The notes beneath the pieces were generated by a model. It was not told where the DNA came from, searched no databases, and saw only the letters and a program-made list of their open reading frames with translations. From positions 25,587-89,586 of the forward strand of contig JAJZXB010000009.1 in the NCBI GenBank assembly GCA_021846395.1: a DNA stretch of 64,000 bases, read 5' to 3'. Below are positions 37,863 through 46,938 of the stretch, piece after piece. Source of the stretch: Thermoplasmata archaeon. Lineage in GTDB: Archaea > Thermoplasmatota > Thermoplasmata > Thermoplasmatales > Thermoplasmataceae. A program made the translations under genes and the position numbers. Position 1 is the stretch's first letter. Each line of letters begins with the position of its first letter.

Positions 37863-38525
37863 TCATTGCTCTATATATTTTTTAATTTCCTTAAGGAAAT
37901 CCGTGAAATCTGCCTTTTTAAGTATGCCCGTATTTACATTCCTTGGACTTGGGTGATATGAGCAATATAACCTTTTATCACCTAGCTCATAAAAAGTCTT
38001 ATTTCCGAACTTAAATTTGCCATGTTTGATATCTGCATTATCCAAATATGATATAAAGGAATCAAACGCAATTTTTCCAAGAACAAGTATTGCCTTCAAA
38101 TTACTCATTCCATTTATCTCCTGTCTAAAAAACGGGGAGCAGTTTTCGAGCTCCTCTTTCAATGGAACGTTATCTGGCGGCGCACATTTAAGTGCCAGTG
38201 TTATGTACATATTGTAATAAATAAGTCCATCATCTTTATTTTCTGAAATTGGAATATTTGTAAATCCCGCTTCATAAAGACTGGATATTAGAAAATCTGA
38301 ACTTTTATCTCCAGTGAATATTCTCCCTGTTCTATTGCCACCACTGAATGCCGGAGCCAGTCCTATAATTAAAAGCCTCCCATTAATATCTCCATATCCT
38401 GGCACGGGCCTGTTCCAGTATGTCCACGAAGAATATCTTGATGGTATACTTCGGCTGTTTCTGTATTTAATTAATCTTTCACACTTTTTGCAATTTATGA
38501 TATTTTCCTCCAGATCCATTTTCAA
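37863..38525 (-). CDS. udgB: Family 5 uracil-DNA glycosylase (UdgB)
   Basis: A 220-aa DNA-repair enzyme that removes uracil and other deaminated bases from DNA. Diagnostic segments are VPGYGDINGRLLIIGLAPAFSGGNRTGRIFTGD (motif GLAPAxxG with no polar catalytic Asp, as in family 5), YNMYITLALKCAPPDN, and the C-terminal SYHPSPRNVNTG. N-terminal CKKCERL with CAPP and a nearby Cys suggests the [4Fe-4S] cluster of the UDG4/5 group. Two in-frame ATGs (38525, 38519) are possible starts. Confidence 0.92.
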   Translation of the reverse strand: MKMDLEENIINCKKCERLIKYRNSRSIPSRYSSWTYWNRPVPGYGDINGRLLIIGLAPAFSGGNRTGRIFTGDKSSDFLISSLYEAGFTNIPISENKDDGLIYYNMYITLALKCAPPDNVPLKEELENCSPFFRQEINGMSNLKAILVLGKIAFDSFISYLDNADIKHGKFKFGNKTFYELGDKRLYCSYHPSPRNVNTGILKKADFTDFLKEIKKYIEQ

Positions 38526-38599
38526 CGTTCACCTTATAACATTTTACTTTTAAAGGTTTATCATAAAATATTTATATAAATAGACAATTATTACGTATT

Positions 38600-38908
38600 A
38601 TGCAATCTCTGGAATTTTATATGATTATTTTTCTGGTTGCCGTTATATCTTTTTTCATTGGTGCATGGTTTTCAAGATTCTATTTAAGGCATCCATTCAG
38701 GAGACCAATGGCAACGGGACCCACTTCAATGATCGGTAAAACAGGCCAGATAAAAACGGTATTGAAGGATAGCATTTATGAAATAAGCATTGACTCTCAA
38801 ATATGGAGGGCTGTGCCTGTAAATACAGAAGATAGATTTTCAAAAGGTGAAACGGCATATGTTAGAGATATAAAAAATATTACCCTGTATATATCAAAAA
38901 TAAAATGA
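38600..38908 (+). CDS. Short NfeD-like membrane protein
   Basis: A 102-aa protein: one N-terminal helix (FYMIIFLVAVISFFIGAWF), a basic linker, and a C-terminal OB-fold like the NfeD soluble domain (SMIGKTGQIKTVL, then IWRAVPVNTEDRFSKGETAYVRDI). NfeD proteins partner with stomatin-like or SppA-like membrane proteins. No stomatin gene lies beside it. A TATA-like ATATTTATATAAAT about 25-30 bp upstream supports ATG 38600. Confidence 0.7.
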   Translation: MQSLEFYMIIFLVAVISFFIGAWFSRFYLRHPFRRPMATGPTSMIGKTGQIKTVLKDSIYEISIDSQIWRAVPVNTEDRFSKGETAYVRDIKNITLYISKIK

Positions 38909-39104
38909 TTGGCTCTATAACCATTTTTATGACTTTCCGAACTATCATGTCCCTGACTGTTATCATTTCCTCCTTAAGTGTAACCGTATCAATAATGATA
39001 GATACCAACGAGGGATAGATTACAGGAAACAAATATATAAATATAGAGGCAAATTAAGGAATATGAAGATCTTACAAATTTACAGCAAAATAGTTACATA
39101 ATCG

Positions 39105-39302
39105 GTGGTCCTTGTGAATAAGAAAGATAATAATATGAAAATGTTCAAACCGTTTTTGGGTCTAATATTTTTAATTTCCTTAGCTAGAACCGCACTTGTC
39201 TATGTTGGGGGTGATTATAAATTTTCCATAAGTTTTATAATTGCGTTACCACTAACAATACTTTTATTTATTGTATTTTTAATTGTTCTAATAAAGTATT
39301 AA
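39105..39302 (+). CDS. Possible small two-helix membrane protein
   Basis: Up to 65 aa with two hydrophobic helices (PFLGLIFLISLARTALVYV and FIIALPLTILLFIVFLIVLI). Start is uncertain: GTG 39105, GTG 39114 behind GGTGGT, or ATG 39135. An AAATATATAAATAT box lies upstream near 39030-39043. No family is recognised. Confidence 0.4.
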   Translation: MVLVNKKDNNMKMFKPFLGLIFLISLARTALVYVGGDYKFSISFIIALPLTILLFIVFLIVLIKY

Positions 39303-39639
39303 CTTATTGGTTTGAATAATTGTTTATTGCCCCAGTTTAAATATGAAATGAAAATCAGTGATTTACGGCATTTAGACAAATAAATCACATGTGATTTAAT
39401 GATATCTTCACACAATCTATATAATTTTCTAGAGTTCGATATAATGCCAGAATCTATGGATCCGTAGATAAGAAAGAGTTTAGATGTAACACAGCACAAA
39501 TAAGCTATGATGTATTCACAACAACAAATGATTCCCTTGTGCAAACCACAATTCACAGAAAATATTAGGATTGTGTTCCGCATTTTCTTGCAGCGACAAA
39601 TTTTAATATTTATATTTCATACTTTAATGGTAGATATTT
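39303..39639. other. Gene-free stretch
   Basis: An open frame of 94 codons on the minus strand here is rich in Cys, Ile and Leu with no domain, good start signal or conserved look, so I do not call it. The right end holds TATTTATATTTC (39609-39620), a probable promoter for the gene at 39640. Confidence 0.4.
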
Positions 39640-39849
39640 ATGAATGCAAATAAATATTATAAACTTTTAATAGCGCTTTATGCTTTTGGTTCCATTATTT
39701 TTACTGCCATTTTTATTGTTATGGTTATTGAATACATTAAAACCGATTATATAAATATATTTGTAGTCATCTTCTTTTTTGTAATAATGGTTATTTCTGA
39801 TGCTTCTTTTTTTTACATTTTAATGAAATATAAAAATGGAATTAGATAA
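39640..39849 (+). CDS. Possible small two-helix membrane protein
   Basis: A 69-aa protein with two helices (LLIALYAFGSIIFTAIFIVMVI and IFVVIFFFVIMVISDASFFYIL) and short charged ends. A TATTTATATTTC box about 25 bp before the ATG supports expression as a leaderless message. It is similar in layout to the small protein at 39105 but not clearly homologous. Confidence 0.5.
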   Translation: MNANKYYKLLIALYAFGSIIFTAIFIVMVIEYIKTDYINIFVVIFFFVIMVISDASFFYILMKYKNGIR

Positions 39850-40029
39850 ATGGCACTCTATATTAAATCTACCCCTCATTATATGCCGGCAATAAACTGT
39901 TAGAATTTTTCAATAATAATTGTAACTAATCCGGCAAAATATTGTGTGAGCATATTCCATACAAAAACCATCGTTCCGACCATTGCTACACTGAGAAATG
40001 TATGAAAGTGACCTAACAATTCTTTGCCA

Positions 40030-40082
40030 CTATAGGACTTCATCTACACAAGCCCAGTGGCTTTCGTGCTTTAAATCATTTG
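40030..40082 (-). repeat. Mobile-element remnant, partial copy
   Basis: Within an otherwise gene-free 255-bp gap, 40038-40082 (GACTTCATC..., CCCAGTGGCTTTCGTGCTTTAAATCATTT) matches 20122-20170 with few changes and in the same orientation. It lacks the second block found at 19953-20084 and 63709-63832, so these are different slices of one dispersed element. Confidence 0.45.
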
Positions 40083-40104
40083 TAAAAAAATATTATAAAT
40101 AAAA

Positions 40105-40656
40105 TTATTTTATCTTTGTTTTATATTTTTCAATCACATGTTTTTTTGTAAGATGTGATACAAAGAATACTATAAAAAACAATCCTATTATGTACTCCGC
40201 TATAACATCGCCAAGCAAGCCAAAATGAACGGTAAACATCTTATATGGGCCAAGCAAAATAGATGTCATTACCAGCCCTATAATAAATATTACCAGAACA
40301 ATGATGGCGAATGTTTTCTCACGCAATTTCTCAAAATACAGCAATCCTGGAAATACAAGGAATATAATTCCAAGAGGGAAAGCTATTTCAGTAAATCCAT
40401 TCCATTTTACATGTGCTATGCTTTTTAATTGCAAGGATCCTATAGCTAGCAATATTATTCCCACAAGAATGAAAGCAATTTCTATGTAAAGGGCGATGGG
40501 TTTTTTATTTGCTTTTTCCATCTGATATACGCTATTACCTGTTACCTGCTCATTATTCTTGTTATTTTCATCAGAAATCTCTGTTTTATTATCTGCTGGT
40601 TCTTCAGCATTCTTGTTATTTTCATCAGAAATCTCTGTTTTATTATCATCATTCAT
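40105..40656 (-). CDS. Membrane protein with repeated acidic N-terminal tail
   Basis: A 183-aa protein. The first 40 residues are hydrophilic and consist of two copies of an 18-aa unit, DNKTEISDENNKNAEEPA and DNKTEISDENNKNNEQVT. Four helices follow (for example YIEIAFILVGIILLAIGSL, EIAFPLGIIFLVFPGLLYF, AIIVLVIFIIGLVMTSILL, VIAEYIIGLFFIVFFVSHL) and a basic tail KKHVIEKYKTKIK. The function is unknown; the tail looks like a flexible cytosolic arm. Confidence 0.65.
   Translation of the reverse strand: MNDDNKTEISDENNKNAEEPADNKTEISDENNKNNEQVTGNSVYQMEKANKKPIALYIEIAFILVGIILLAIGSLQLKSIAHVKWNGFTEIAFPLGIIFLVFPGLLYFEKLREKTFAIIVLVIFIIGLVMTSILLGPYKMFTVHFGLLGDVIAEYIIGLFFIVFFVSHLTKKHVIEKYKTKIK
40555..40647. 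repeat. 54-bp tandem repeat inside a gene
   Basis: A 39-nt block at 40555-40593 is repeated identically at 40609-40647, a period of 54 nt or 18 codons. The identity at third codon positions points to a recent duplication. Confidence 0.85.
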
Positions 40657-40757
40657 TCTAATTAAATCAATTGATTATTATTAAATTTTTTGCTACATTT
40701 CGTGAATTGCGTATCTCTTAATAATAAAATACATAAACATATAACTTATAACCAAAT

Positions 40758-41924
40758 ATGTCCGATGTATACATTATATCAGCAAAACGAACTCCAATCG
40801 GAAAATTTGGAAAATCGTACGCAAGGGTAAGTGCAACAGAATTGGGAGGAGCAGCCATCAGAGCAGTTATAAAAGATTCTGGAGTTGATAAAGACCTGAT
40901 TGAAGAGGTTATTATGGGCAATGTAATACAGTCAGGCGTGGGTCAGAATCCCGCCGGTCAGGCATCTTATCATGCCGGGCTGAAACCTGAGGTCACAAAA
41001 AATACAGTAAATGTCGTTTGTGCTTCAGGTATGCTTGCCACTGAAAATGCAGCAAGGGAAATAGCTCTTGGTGAACACGACCTGATAATATCGGGCGGAA
41101 TGGAAAATATGAGTGCAGCTCCATTATATTTGAGCTCAGAATTTAGATGGGGGCCAAAACAGCTATTATATAAAAATTTTAAGATAGAGGATAACATGCT
41201 GACCGATGGATTGATTGATGCCATGTATCATGAACCCATGGGAGTGTCAGCGGAGGGTTCAGCCAGAAAATACAATATCACCAGAAAGAATACAGATGAG
41301 TTCTCTATCGAAAGCCAGGAAAGGGCTCTAAGAGCAATGGAATCTGGAGAATTTGCAAGAGAAATAACTCCATTTAAAAACCTTGAAAATGATGAGGGAA
41401 TAAGAAAAACTTCACTGAGTGACCTTGAAAAGCTTGTTCCGGCATTTGATCGCAATGGAATCTTGACTGCTGGCAGTTCGTCGCAGCTTTCGGATGGGGC
41501 TTCGGCTCTGTTGCTTGCTTCGGAAAAAGCCATAAAAGAATACGGTCTAAAACCGGTTGCTAAAATCACAGGTTATTCATCTGCATCTCTGGATCCAAAG
41601 GATTTCGTTGAAGCGCCTATACCAGCAACAGAAAAATTACTGAAAAAACAGAATAAAAAAATCGATTACTACGATCTTGTGGAGCACAATGAGGCATTTT
41701 CTGCCGCCTCCTTAATAGTTAGGGATCAGTTAGGAATAAATCCAGATAGATTTAATGTTAATGGTGGTGCTATAGCTATTGGGCACCCACTTGGCAACAG
41801 TGGTTCAAGAATTATAGTGACATTGATAAATGCCCTCAAATCCAGAAATATGAATACGGGATTGGCAACAATATGCCATGGTGGTGGAGGAGGGCATACC
41901 CTTACGCTGGAAATAGTTGACTAA
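40758..41924 (+). CDS. Acetyl-CoA C-acetyltransferase (thiolase)
   Basis: Condenses two acetyl-CoA to acetoacetyl-CoA, or the reverse, 388 aa. Catalytic residues are visible: Cys88 in NVVCASGMLATENA, His in GGAIAIGHPLGNSGSR and Cys in LATICHGGGGGHTL. Both the fatty-acid degradation and mevalonate entry roles are possible; the catalytic triad and length fit a biosynthetic-type bacterial thiolase rather than the archaeal SCP-x-like type. An enoyl-CoA hydratase follows 103 bp downstream on the same strand. Confidence 0.93.
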   Translation: MSDVYIISAKRTPIGKFGKSYARVSATELGGAAIRAVIKDSGVDKDLIEEVIMGNVIQSGVGQNPAGQASYHAGLKPEVTKNTVNVVCASGMLATENAAREIALGEHDLIISGGMENMSAAPLYLSSEFRWGPKQLLYKNFKIEDNMLTDGLIDAMYHEPMGVSAEGSARKYNITRKNTDEFSIESQERALRAMESGEFAREITPFKNLENDEGIRKTSLSDLEKLVPAFDRNGILTAGSSSQLSDGASALLLASEKAIKEYGLKPVAKITGYSSASLDPKDFVEAPIPATEKLLKKQNKKIDYYDLVEHNEAFSAASLIVRDQLGINPDRFNVNGGAIAIGHPLGNSGSRIIVTLINALKSRNMNTGLATICHGGGGGHTLTLEIVD

Positions 41925-42027
41925 ATCCCCCCATACGTTACTATAAAAATGCTTTTTTAATAATTATTTATGTAATTGGGAAATATTTTATATCTAAATA
42001 ATATTAAAAAATAGAGGTTTTGTAAAT

Positions 42028-42744
42028 ATGATAAAAAATGAAAAGGGACAGGAATATAATTTAATTATAATGGATGATGGCAAAATGAATACGCTTGACA
42101 TAGGTATTTTGAACAGCATTTATTCATCGCTGGATGAAACAAAAATAAACATCATAACTGGAAATGGCAGGGCATTTTCTGCAGGTGCAAATATAAACAA
42201 TTTTCTGGGCATTTCAGACAGTAAGGCATTCGATTTAAGCGTATTAGGCCATGACATTCTTGACAAAATAGAAAATTTCCCAATGCCCGTGATTTCCGCC
42301 ACGGATGGTTTTGTTTTCGGTGGGGGCCTTGAACTTGCGTTATCAACCGATTTTAGAATAGCGGGCAAAAACCTTAAATTAGGATTTCCTGAAGTAAATC
42401 TGGGCATACTTCCAGGATGGGGCGGCACCCAGAGGTTGAAAAATTTAATAGGAAAAAGCAAGGCCGAATATCTAATCATGACCGGAAAATCTCTGGATTC
42501 ACAGGAATCTTTAAATTATGGGATAGTAAATGATGTATATGAAAATTTTCTTGAAAGGTCTATTGATTTGGCTAAAGAACTCTACAGTAAATCATGGGAT
42601 TCTTTAAAAAACATTAAACTTCTAATGAATTACGGAAGTTTTTATGAGGAATCAAAATTATTTGGGGAACTTTTTAACACAAAAAATATGCAAATAGGTG
42701 TAAAATCGTTCCTTGAGAAAAAGAAACCCGAATTTAATAAATAA
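42028..42744 (+). CDS. Enoyl-CoA hydratase/isomerase family protein
   Basis: Crotonase-fold enzyme of 238 aa. The oxyanion hole is formed by the RAFSAGANINNFL and GFVFGGGLELALSTDFRIA segments, and FPEVNLGILPGWGGTQRL carries the hydratase-type catalytic Glu. It lacks the C-terminal dehydrogenase domain of fused FadJ-type proteins. Likely works with the thiolase upstream in acyl-CoA metabolism. Confidence 0.9.
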   Translation: MIKNEKGQEYNLIIMDDGKMNTLDIGILNSIYSSLDETKINIITGNGRAFSAGANINNFLGISDSKAFDLSVLGHDILDKIENFPMPVISATDGFVFGGGLELALSTDFRIAGKNLKLGFPEVNLGILPGWGGTQRLKNLIGKSKAEYLIMTGKSLDSQESLNYGIVNDVYENFLERSIDLAKELYSKSWDSLKNIKLLMNYGSFYEESKLFGELFNTKNMQIGVKSFLEKKKPEFNK

Positions 42745-42771
42745 AATAGGTTGCTTTCTCCACTACGATTT

Positions 42772-43672
42772 TTAAAAATAAATGTATTTTGAATTATAAA
42801 TTTCCCTATATTTCTCTCCATCATCTGGAAATACTGTAATTATCTTTTTATCTGATAACTGTTCATGAATTAACCTTGATATAAAAAAATTAGCAGCCGA
42901 CGAGGGGCCGACAAAATAAATTGTATTTCTCCTGAAGCTGTTGAACCTCCTTATATGCATCCTTTTCGTTTATCTCATAGACCTCGTCAATATATTTTTT
43001 GTATTTGTCTATAATTCCTTTTTCGGATGAATTAAATGGGTTTCTCAAGCCAAGTATGTGTGAATTTTTATCAGGAATTACACCTATAACCTTTGAATTT
43101 GAATTTTCCTTGAAATATTTTGCCAGGCCGGTTATCGTGCCACCGGTGCCAATGCCCGCAACAACAAAATCTATATTTTTTATTTTTTTGTATACTTCTG
43201 GGCCTGTTGTATAGTAATGTGCCATTGAATTTAGAATATTGTCGTGCTGTTTCAACTGTATATATTTTTCCGGATATTCCTTTATCATTTGTTTAACAGT
43301 ATTTATTGAGTTCTCAGTGCTGTTTCCATGGGTCAAAACAAGATCTGCCCCCGCTTCCCTTAATATTTTTTTTGTAACGTTACTTGCCCCTTCTGGAATA
43401 ATAATTTTGGTTTTGTACCCGAGCATTTTTGATATTCCTGCAACTGCTATGCCCGTGTTTCCTGAAGACGCTTCAATTATTGTCTTATTCTTTGTAAGCT
43501 GTCCTGTTTTTATGGCATAATCTATCATAAAAAAAGCAGCTCTGGATTTTATCGATCCAAATTCATTATAATATTCAAGTTTGGAATATATATTATTGTT
43601 AAAATCAAACAATGGTGTATTTCCTATTTTTAAATTGTACATATCATCTCTGATATCTTCATAAATGGACAT
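42772..43672 (-). pseudogene. Cysteine synthase-type PLP enzyme, frameshifted
   Basis: Fold-type II PLP enzyme of the cysteine synthase/cystathionine beta-synthase group. The N-terminal frame starts at 43672 with KSRAAFFMIDYAIKTG (PLP Lys), IIEASSGNTGIAVAG and GIGTGGTITGLAKYFKE. It is cut after EKYNLF by one extra base in a T4 run (A4 at 42913-42916 on the + strand). The other frame continues VGPSSAANFFISRLI to the stop at 42772, restoring the usual C-terminus and its phosphate Ser. With one base removed the protein would be about 300 aa and otherwise intact. Sequencing error, recoding or recent inactivation are all possible. Confidence 0.82.
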
Positions 43673-43812
43673 GGAACGATATTTTATTATTATTAATTAA
43701 CATTTTGAATTTAAATATTTTTAAGCATATCGATAATTCAACAATGCTTTCTTTCAGTATTAGGTTGAATTTTATACAATAAATTTAATATATGGATGTA
43801 TAATAAATATTA

Positions 43813-44898
43813 ATGAAACTCAGTTATTTTATAGTAAAAATGCCATTGAAGGTGCCATTTAAAACAAGTTTTGGAACAAATATCAACAAAGTAGGAATAG
43901 TGCTAAAGCTGGAAAACGATGGGATTATTTCATATTCCGAATCTGTTACAGATGAGAATCCATTTTACAGTTATGAAGATAACGATACTGCAATTCACAT
44001 AATAAAAAACTATTTATCCGAACTTATCCGAGATACACCTGAACCGGAAGAATTTCTTAAGAGATCTAAATTTATCAAAGGCCATAACATGGCAAAAGGA
44101 TCGGTGGAAATGCTTCTGTTTGATTATCATGCCAGATTAAACAATATGCCACTCCATAAATATCTTGGAAAAAGCAGAGGATACGCTGATGTTGGAATTT
44201 CCATAGGAATGGATGATATAGGTAATATGATTCAGAGGATAGATGAAGGGTTAAAACTTGGCTATAAAAGAATTAAGGTTAAAATTATGAAAGGGAAGGA
44301 AGAACAGATCATAGGGGGCATAAGAGATGTATATCCCGATATAAGCTTAAGTGTTGATGCCAATTCCGATTTCACAGAAAAGGATTTTGAGTTATTAAAA
44401 AAGCTTGACAGGTACAATCTGGCATATATTGAGCAGCCACTGTACAATGATGATCTGATTTTTCACTCCAAACTCGCTAGAGAATTATCCACTCCTATTT
44501 GCCTTGATGAATCAATAACTTCTCCGGAAAAGGCAGAAAAGGCCTTTGAAATTGGTGCATGCAAGATTATAAATATAAAACCAGGAAGAGTTTCTGGGTT
44601 GTACAATTCACTGAAAATTGCAAAAATTACAAGAGAAAACAATGGGCATGTCTGGATAGGAGGTATGCTGGAAACAGGTATAGGAAGATCATATAATGTT
44701 GCAATGGCCTCAAATGAACTTATAGATTATCCGGGCGACACATCCCCAAATAGCAAATATTTTGAAAATGATATAGTTAAAAACCCATATAAAATGGAAA
44801 ATGGTGTGATAAAGGATAATACCGGCAATGGAAACGGAGTTATTGTAGACGAGAACCTGTTGAAAAAGTATTCAATTGGTAACGGTGATATAATTTGA
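43813..44898 (+). CDS. Enolase-superfamily racemase (N-acylamino acid racemase / MenC-like)
   Basis: A 361-aa enzyme of the muconate-lactonizing group. The catalytic Lys pair motif is KRIKVKIMKG, metal ligands are in SVDANSDFT, YIEQPL and CLDESITS, and the second lysine is in INIKPGRVSG. The GGMLETGIGRSYNVAMAS and YPGDTSP segments are typical of the o-succinylbenzoate synthase/N-acylamino acid racemase branch rather than dipeptide epimerases. No menaquinone gene is nearby. The M20 hydrolase overlapping its 3' end favours N-acylamino acid racemase activity. Confidence 0.85.
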   Translation: MKLSYFIVKMPLKVPFKTSFGTNINKVGIVLKLENDGIISYSESVTDENPFYSYEDNDTAIHIIKNYLSELIRDTPEPEEFLKRSKFIKGHNMAKGSVEMLLFDYHARLNNMPLHKYLGKSRGYADVGISIGMDDIGNMIQRIDEGLKLGYKRIKVKIMKGKEEQIIGGIRDVYPDISLSVDANSDFTEKDFELLKKLDRYNLAYIEQPLYNDDLIFHSKLARELSTPICLDESITSPEKAEKAFEIGACKIINIKPGRVSGLYNSLKIAKITRENNGHVWIGGMLETGIGRSYNVAMASNELIDYPGDTSPNSKYFENDIVKNPYKMENGVIKDNTGNGNGVIVDENLLKKYSIGNGDII

Positions 44899-45995
44899 AT
44901 GCTTTGGAATTTATGGAAAATAATAAGGATAATATGATAACCGATTTACAGGCCCTTGTGGAAATGGAAACACCATCATACAACAAGTTATTTCTTGATA
45001 AATTTGTTGACCATATGAAAAATTATTTGAAAAAAAATCTTGATCTGGATTCGGAAATTATAAAATTAGATACCAGGGGAAATGATCTCATATCCACCTT
45101 TGGAGAGGGAAATAAAATATTGCTATTGATGCATTATGATACAGTTTTTAAGGAAGGTACGCTTAAATCAAGGCCCTTCATAATAAGTGATGATAAAATA
45201 TACGGACCAGGCATATTTGATATGAAAGGAGGCATAATTGAAGCACTTTATGCTTTAAAGTATCTTAAAGAAAATGGGAAGATTAATAAGAAAATAGTTT
45301 TTTTAATGACATCAGATGAAGAAATTGGCAGTACTTTTTCAAAGGAGATAATTATTCAGAATGCAAAAGAGGCGGAATATGTATTGGTAATGGAGCCGTC
45401 ACTTGATGGTAAATTAAAAACAGAACGCAAGGGCGTAGGAGCCTTAAAAATAACAATACATGGAAAGGCCACACATGCAGGACTTGATCTGGATAAGGGA
45501 ATCAATGCAATAACGGAGGCAGCGAATATAATTATGGCAGTCAATAAATCAGGAATTGGTGGAATTAATTTTGATGTTATACAGGGAGGCAACAGAACAA
45601 ATGTTATACCGGATCTATGCGTAATGGAAGCCGATCTCAGGTTCAGTACAGAACATGCAGTTTCAGACATTAAATCTATGATCAAATCAATAAAGCCATT
45701 AAATGATGGAGTTGATATAGAAACAGAATACCTGATAAGGCCACCAATGATAAAATCATTAAAATCTGTGGAATTATTTAAGAATGCCCAGAAAATAGCG
45801 AAAAATATGGGTATTCAACTGGAAGAGGCATCGGTATCTGGAGGCAGTGATGGAAACTTCTGTTCATATTATGCACCGGTACTGGATGGACTGGGCGCTA
45901 TTGGAAATGGGGCACATTCGGAAAACGAATATATATTTGCCAGTTCTCTTCCAGAACGCTCCGCATTGCTGGCAATGCTTATTGAAACTTTATAG
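44895..45995 (+). CDS. M20-family amidohydrolase (carboxypeptidase G2 / deacylase-like)
   Basis: Zinc hydrolase of 366 aa. Zinc-site motifs are LLMHYDTVFKEG, YGPGIFDMKGGIIEA, MTSDEEIGS and VMEPSLDG, the lid domain starts KITIHGKATHAG, and SGGSDGNFCSYYAPVLDGLG with GAHSENEY provide the remaining ligands. The TTG at 44895 is preferred because GGTGA lies six nt upstream and it overlaps the racemase TGA by 4 nt; ATG 44913 is the alternative. Coupled to the racemase, it probably removes the acyl group from N-acyl amino acids. Confidence 0.87.
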   Translation: MNALEFMENNKDNMITDLQALVEMETPSYNKLFLDKFVDHMKNYLKKNLDLDSEIIKLDTRGNDLISTFGEGNKILLLMHYDTVFKEGTLKSRPFIISDDKIYGPGIFDMKGGIIEALYALKYLKENGKINKKIVFLMTSDEEIGSTFSKEIIIQNAKEAEYVLVMEPSLDGKLKTERKGVGALKITIHGKATHAGLDLDKGINAITEAANIIMAVNKSGIGGINFDVIQGGNRTNVIPDLCVMEADLRFSTEHAVSDIKSMIKSIKPLNDGVDIETEYLIRPPMIKSLKSVELFKNAQKIAKNMGIQLEEASVSGGSDGNFCSYYAPVLDGLGAIGNGAHSENEYIFASSLPERSALLAMLIETL

Positions 45996-46178
45996 TCAGT
46001 TTTTATCGAGACATATGCCAGATATTATTTTATTAAAATTTTAATTATTTTCTGCTCTAAATATTGTAGGTTCATTGGTGAGAAATCACATACAATTAGT
46101 GGAGTAATTTGCTATGCATGGCAACCGTTATCTATTCACCTGATAATGGAATGATAAAAATTTTTCCCCAATTCTGTC

Positions 46179-46193
46179 ACTCAATGTCCGGCA
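46179..46193 (+). repeat. Short dispersed repeat, copy 2
   Basis: ACTCAATGTCCGGCA, identical to the copy near 27381-27396. It lies about 45 bp before the GTG start of the next gene, just upstream of its TATA-like ATAATATAAT. Confidence 0.3.
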
Positions 46194-46238
46194 GGGGAAA
46201 AATGCAAAGTATAATATAATGCATTTCAATGAATATAT

Positions 46239-46916
46239 GTGCAGTACGAATATAAAGAAGGTAAGATTTATCAAGATGGTAACGAAATTTTTTCGGTAAA
46301 GGTTAATCAAGGTGCTATGGGAACCCAATCCCTTGAAATTACTGGAATTCAAAATATTTATATTGATAAGGCTTCTGGTGGATATAAAATTACACAGAAC
46401 GATATGGAACTTGGAACAATAAGCAGAAACCTTAAAATGAATTATAATGGAAGAAATTACTCTATTACAAAGCCCTTGAATGAAGGCACCTCCCAAAGTT
46501 CAAGTTTGCTTTCAGATGGAACAAAGGTTGGCACAATTACATTCAGTTCCCAGTCTTTAACAGGCACTTATGATTATATGAATGATGAGGTCCCACTGGT
46601 GATATATCTGGCACTGCTCTCACCATATATCAAAACGATGTCATCGCAGGCTACGCCAGGCCAGCAAGGCAATAGAACAAATAGGGCTAACAACTATAGG
46701 ATGTCAAAGAGTTATCTAATACTCTCAAATCTTGTTTTTATAATAGCCATAGTAGTTATATTTGCATCAAACTATTTGCATATACCAATATATCTTGATT
46801 ATAGCATAATTATCATTGCAATAGGAGCATCATACGGAATCAGAATTTTAGGCAGAAAAAAATACAGGGAAAAGATGCAGGAACAGAATGATATGAATAA
46901 CAATAATAATTTATAA
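46239..46916 (+). CDS. Membrane protein with N-terminal beta-rich domain
   Basis: A 225-aa protein. Residues 1-115 are beta-rich and polar (YEYKEGKIYQDGNEIFSVKV, GGYKITQNDMELGTISRN), reminiscent of tubby/scramblase-like domains, but I cannot assign them. A Gln/Asn-rich linker (ATPGQQGNRTNRANN) leads to two helices (YLILSNLVFIIAIVVIFAS and YSIIIIAIGASYGIRIL) and a KKYREKMQEQ tail. The GTG start at 46239 sits about 27 bp after AGTATAATATAAT, so it is probably leaderless. Confidence 0.65.
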   Translation: MQYEYKEGKIYQDGNEIFSVKVNQGAMGTQSLEITGIQNIYIDKASGGYKITQNDMELGTISRNLKMNYNGRNYSITKPLNEGTSQSSSLLSDGTKVGTITFSSQSLTGTYDYMNDEVPLVIYLALLSPYIKTMSSQATPGQQGNRTNRANNYRMSKSYLILSNLVFIIAIVVIFASNYLHIPIYLDYSIIIIAIGASYGIRILGRKKYREKMQEQNDMNNNNNL

Positions 46917-46938
46917 TTACATTATATTAACAATTAAC

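Noticed and set aside
39299..39583. Cys-rich 94-codon frame on the minus strand
   Set aside because: No recognisable domain, no start signals, composition like a shadow frame of AT-rich noncoding DNA.
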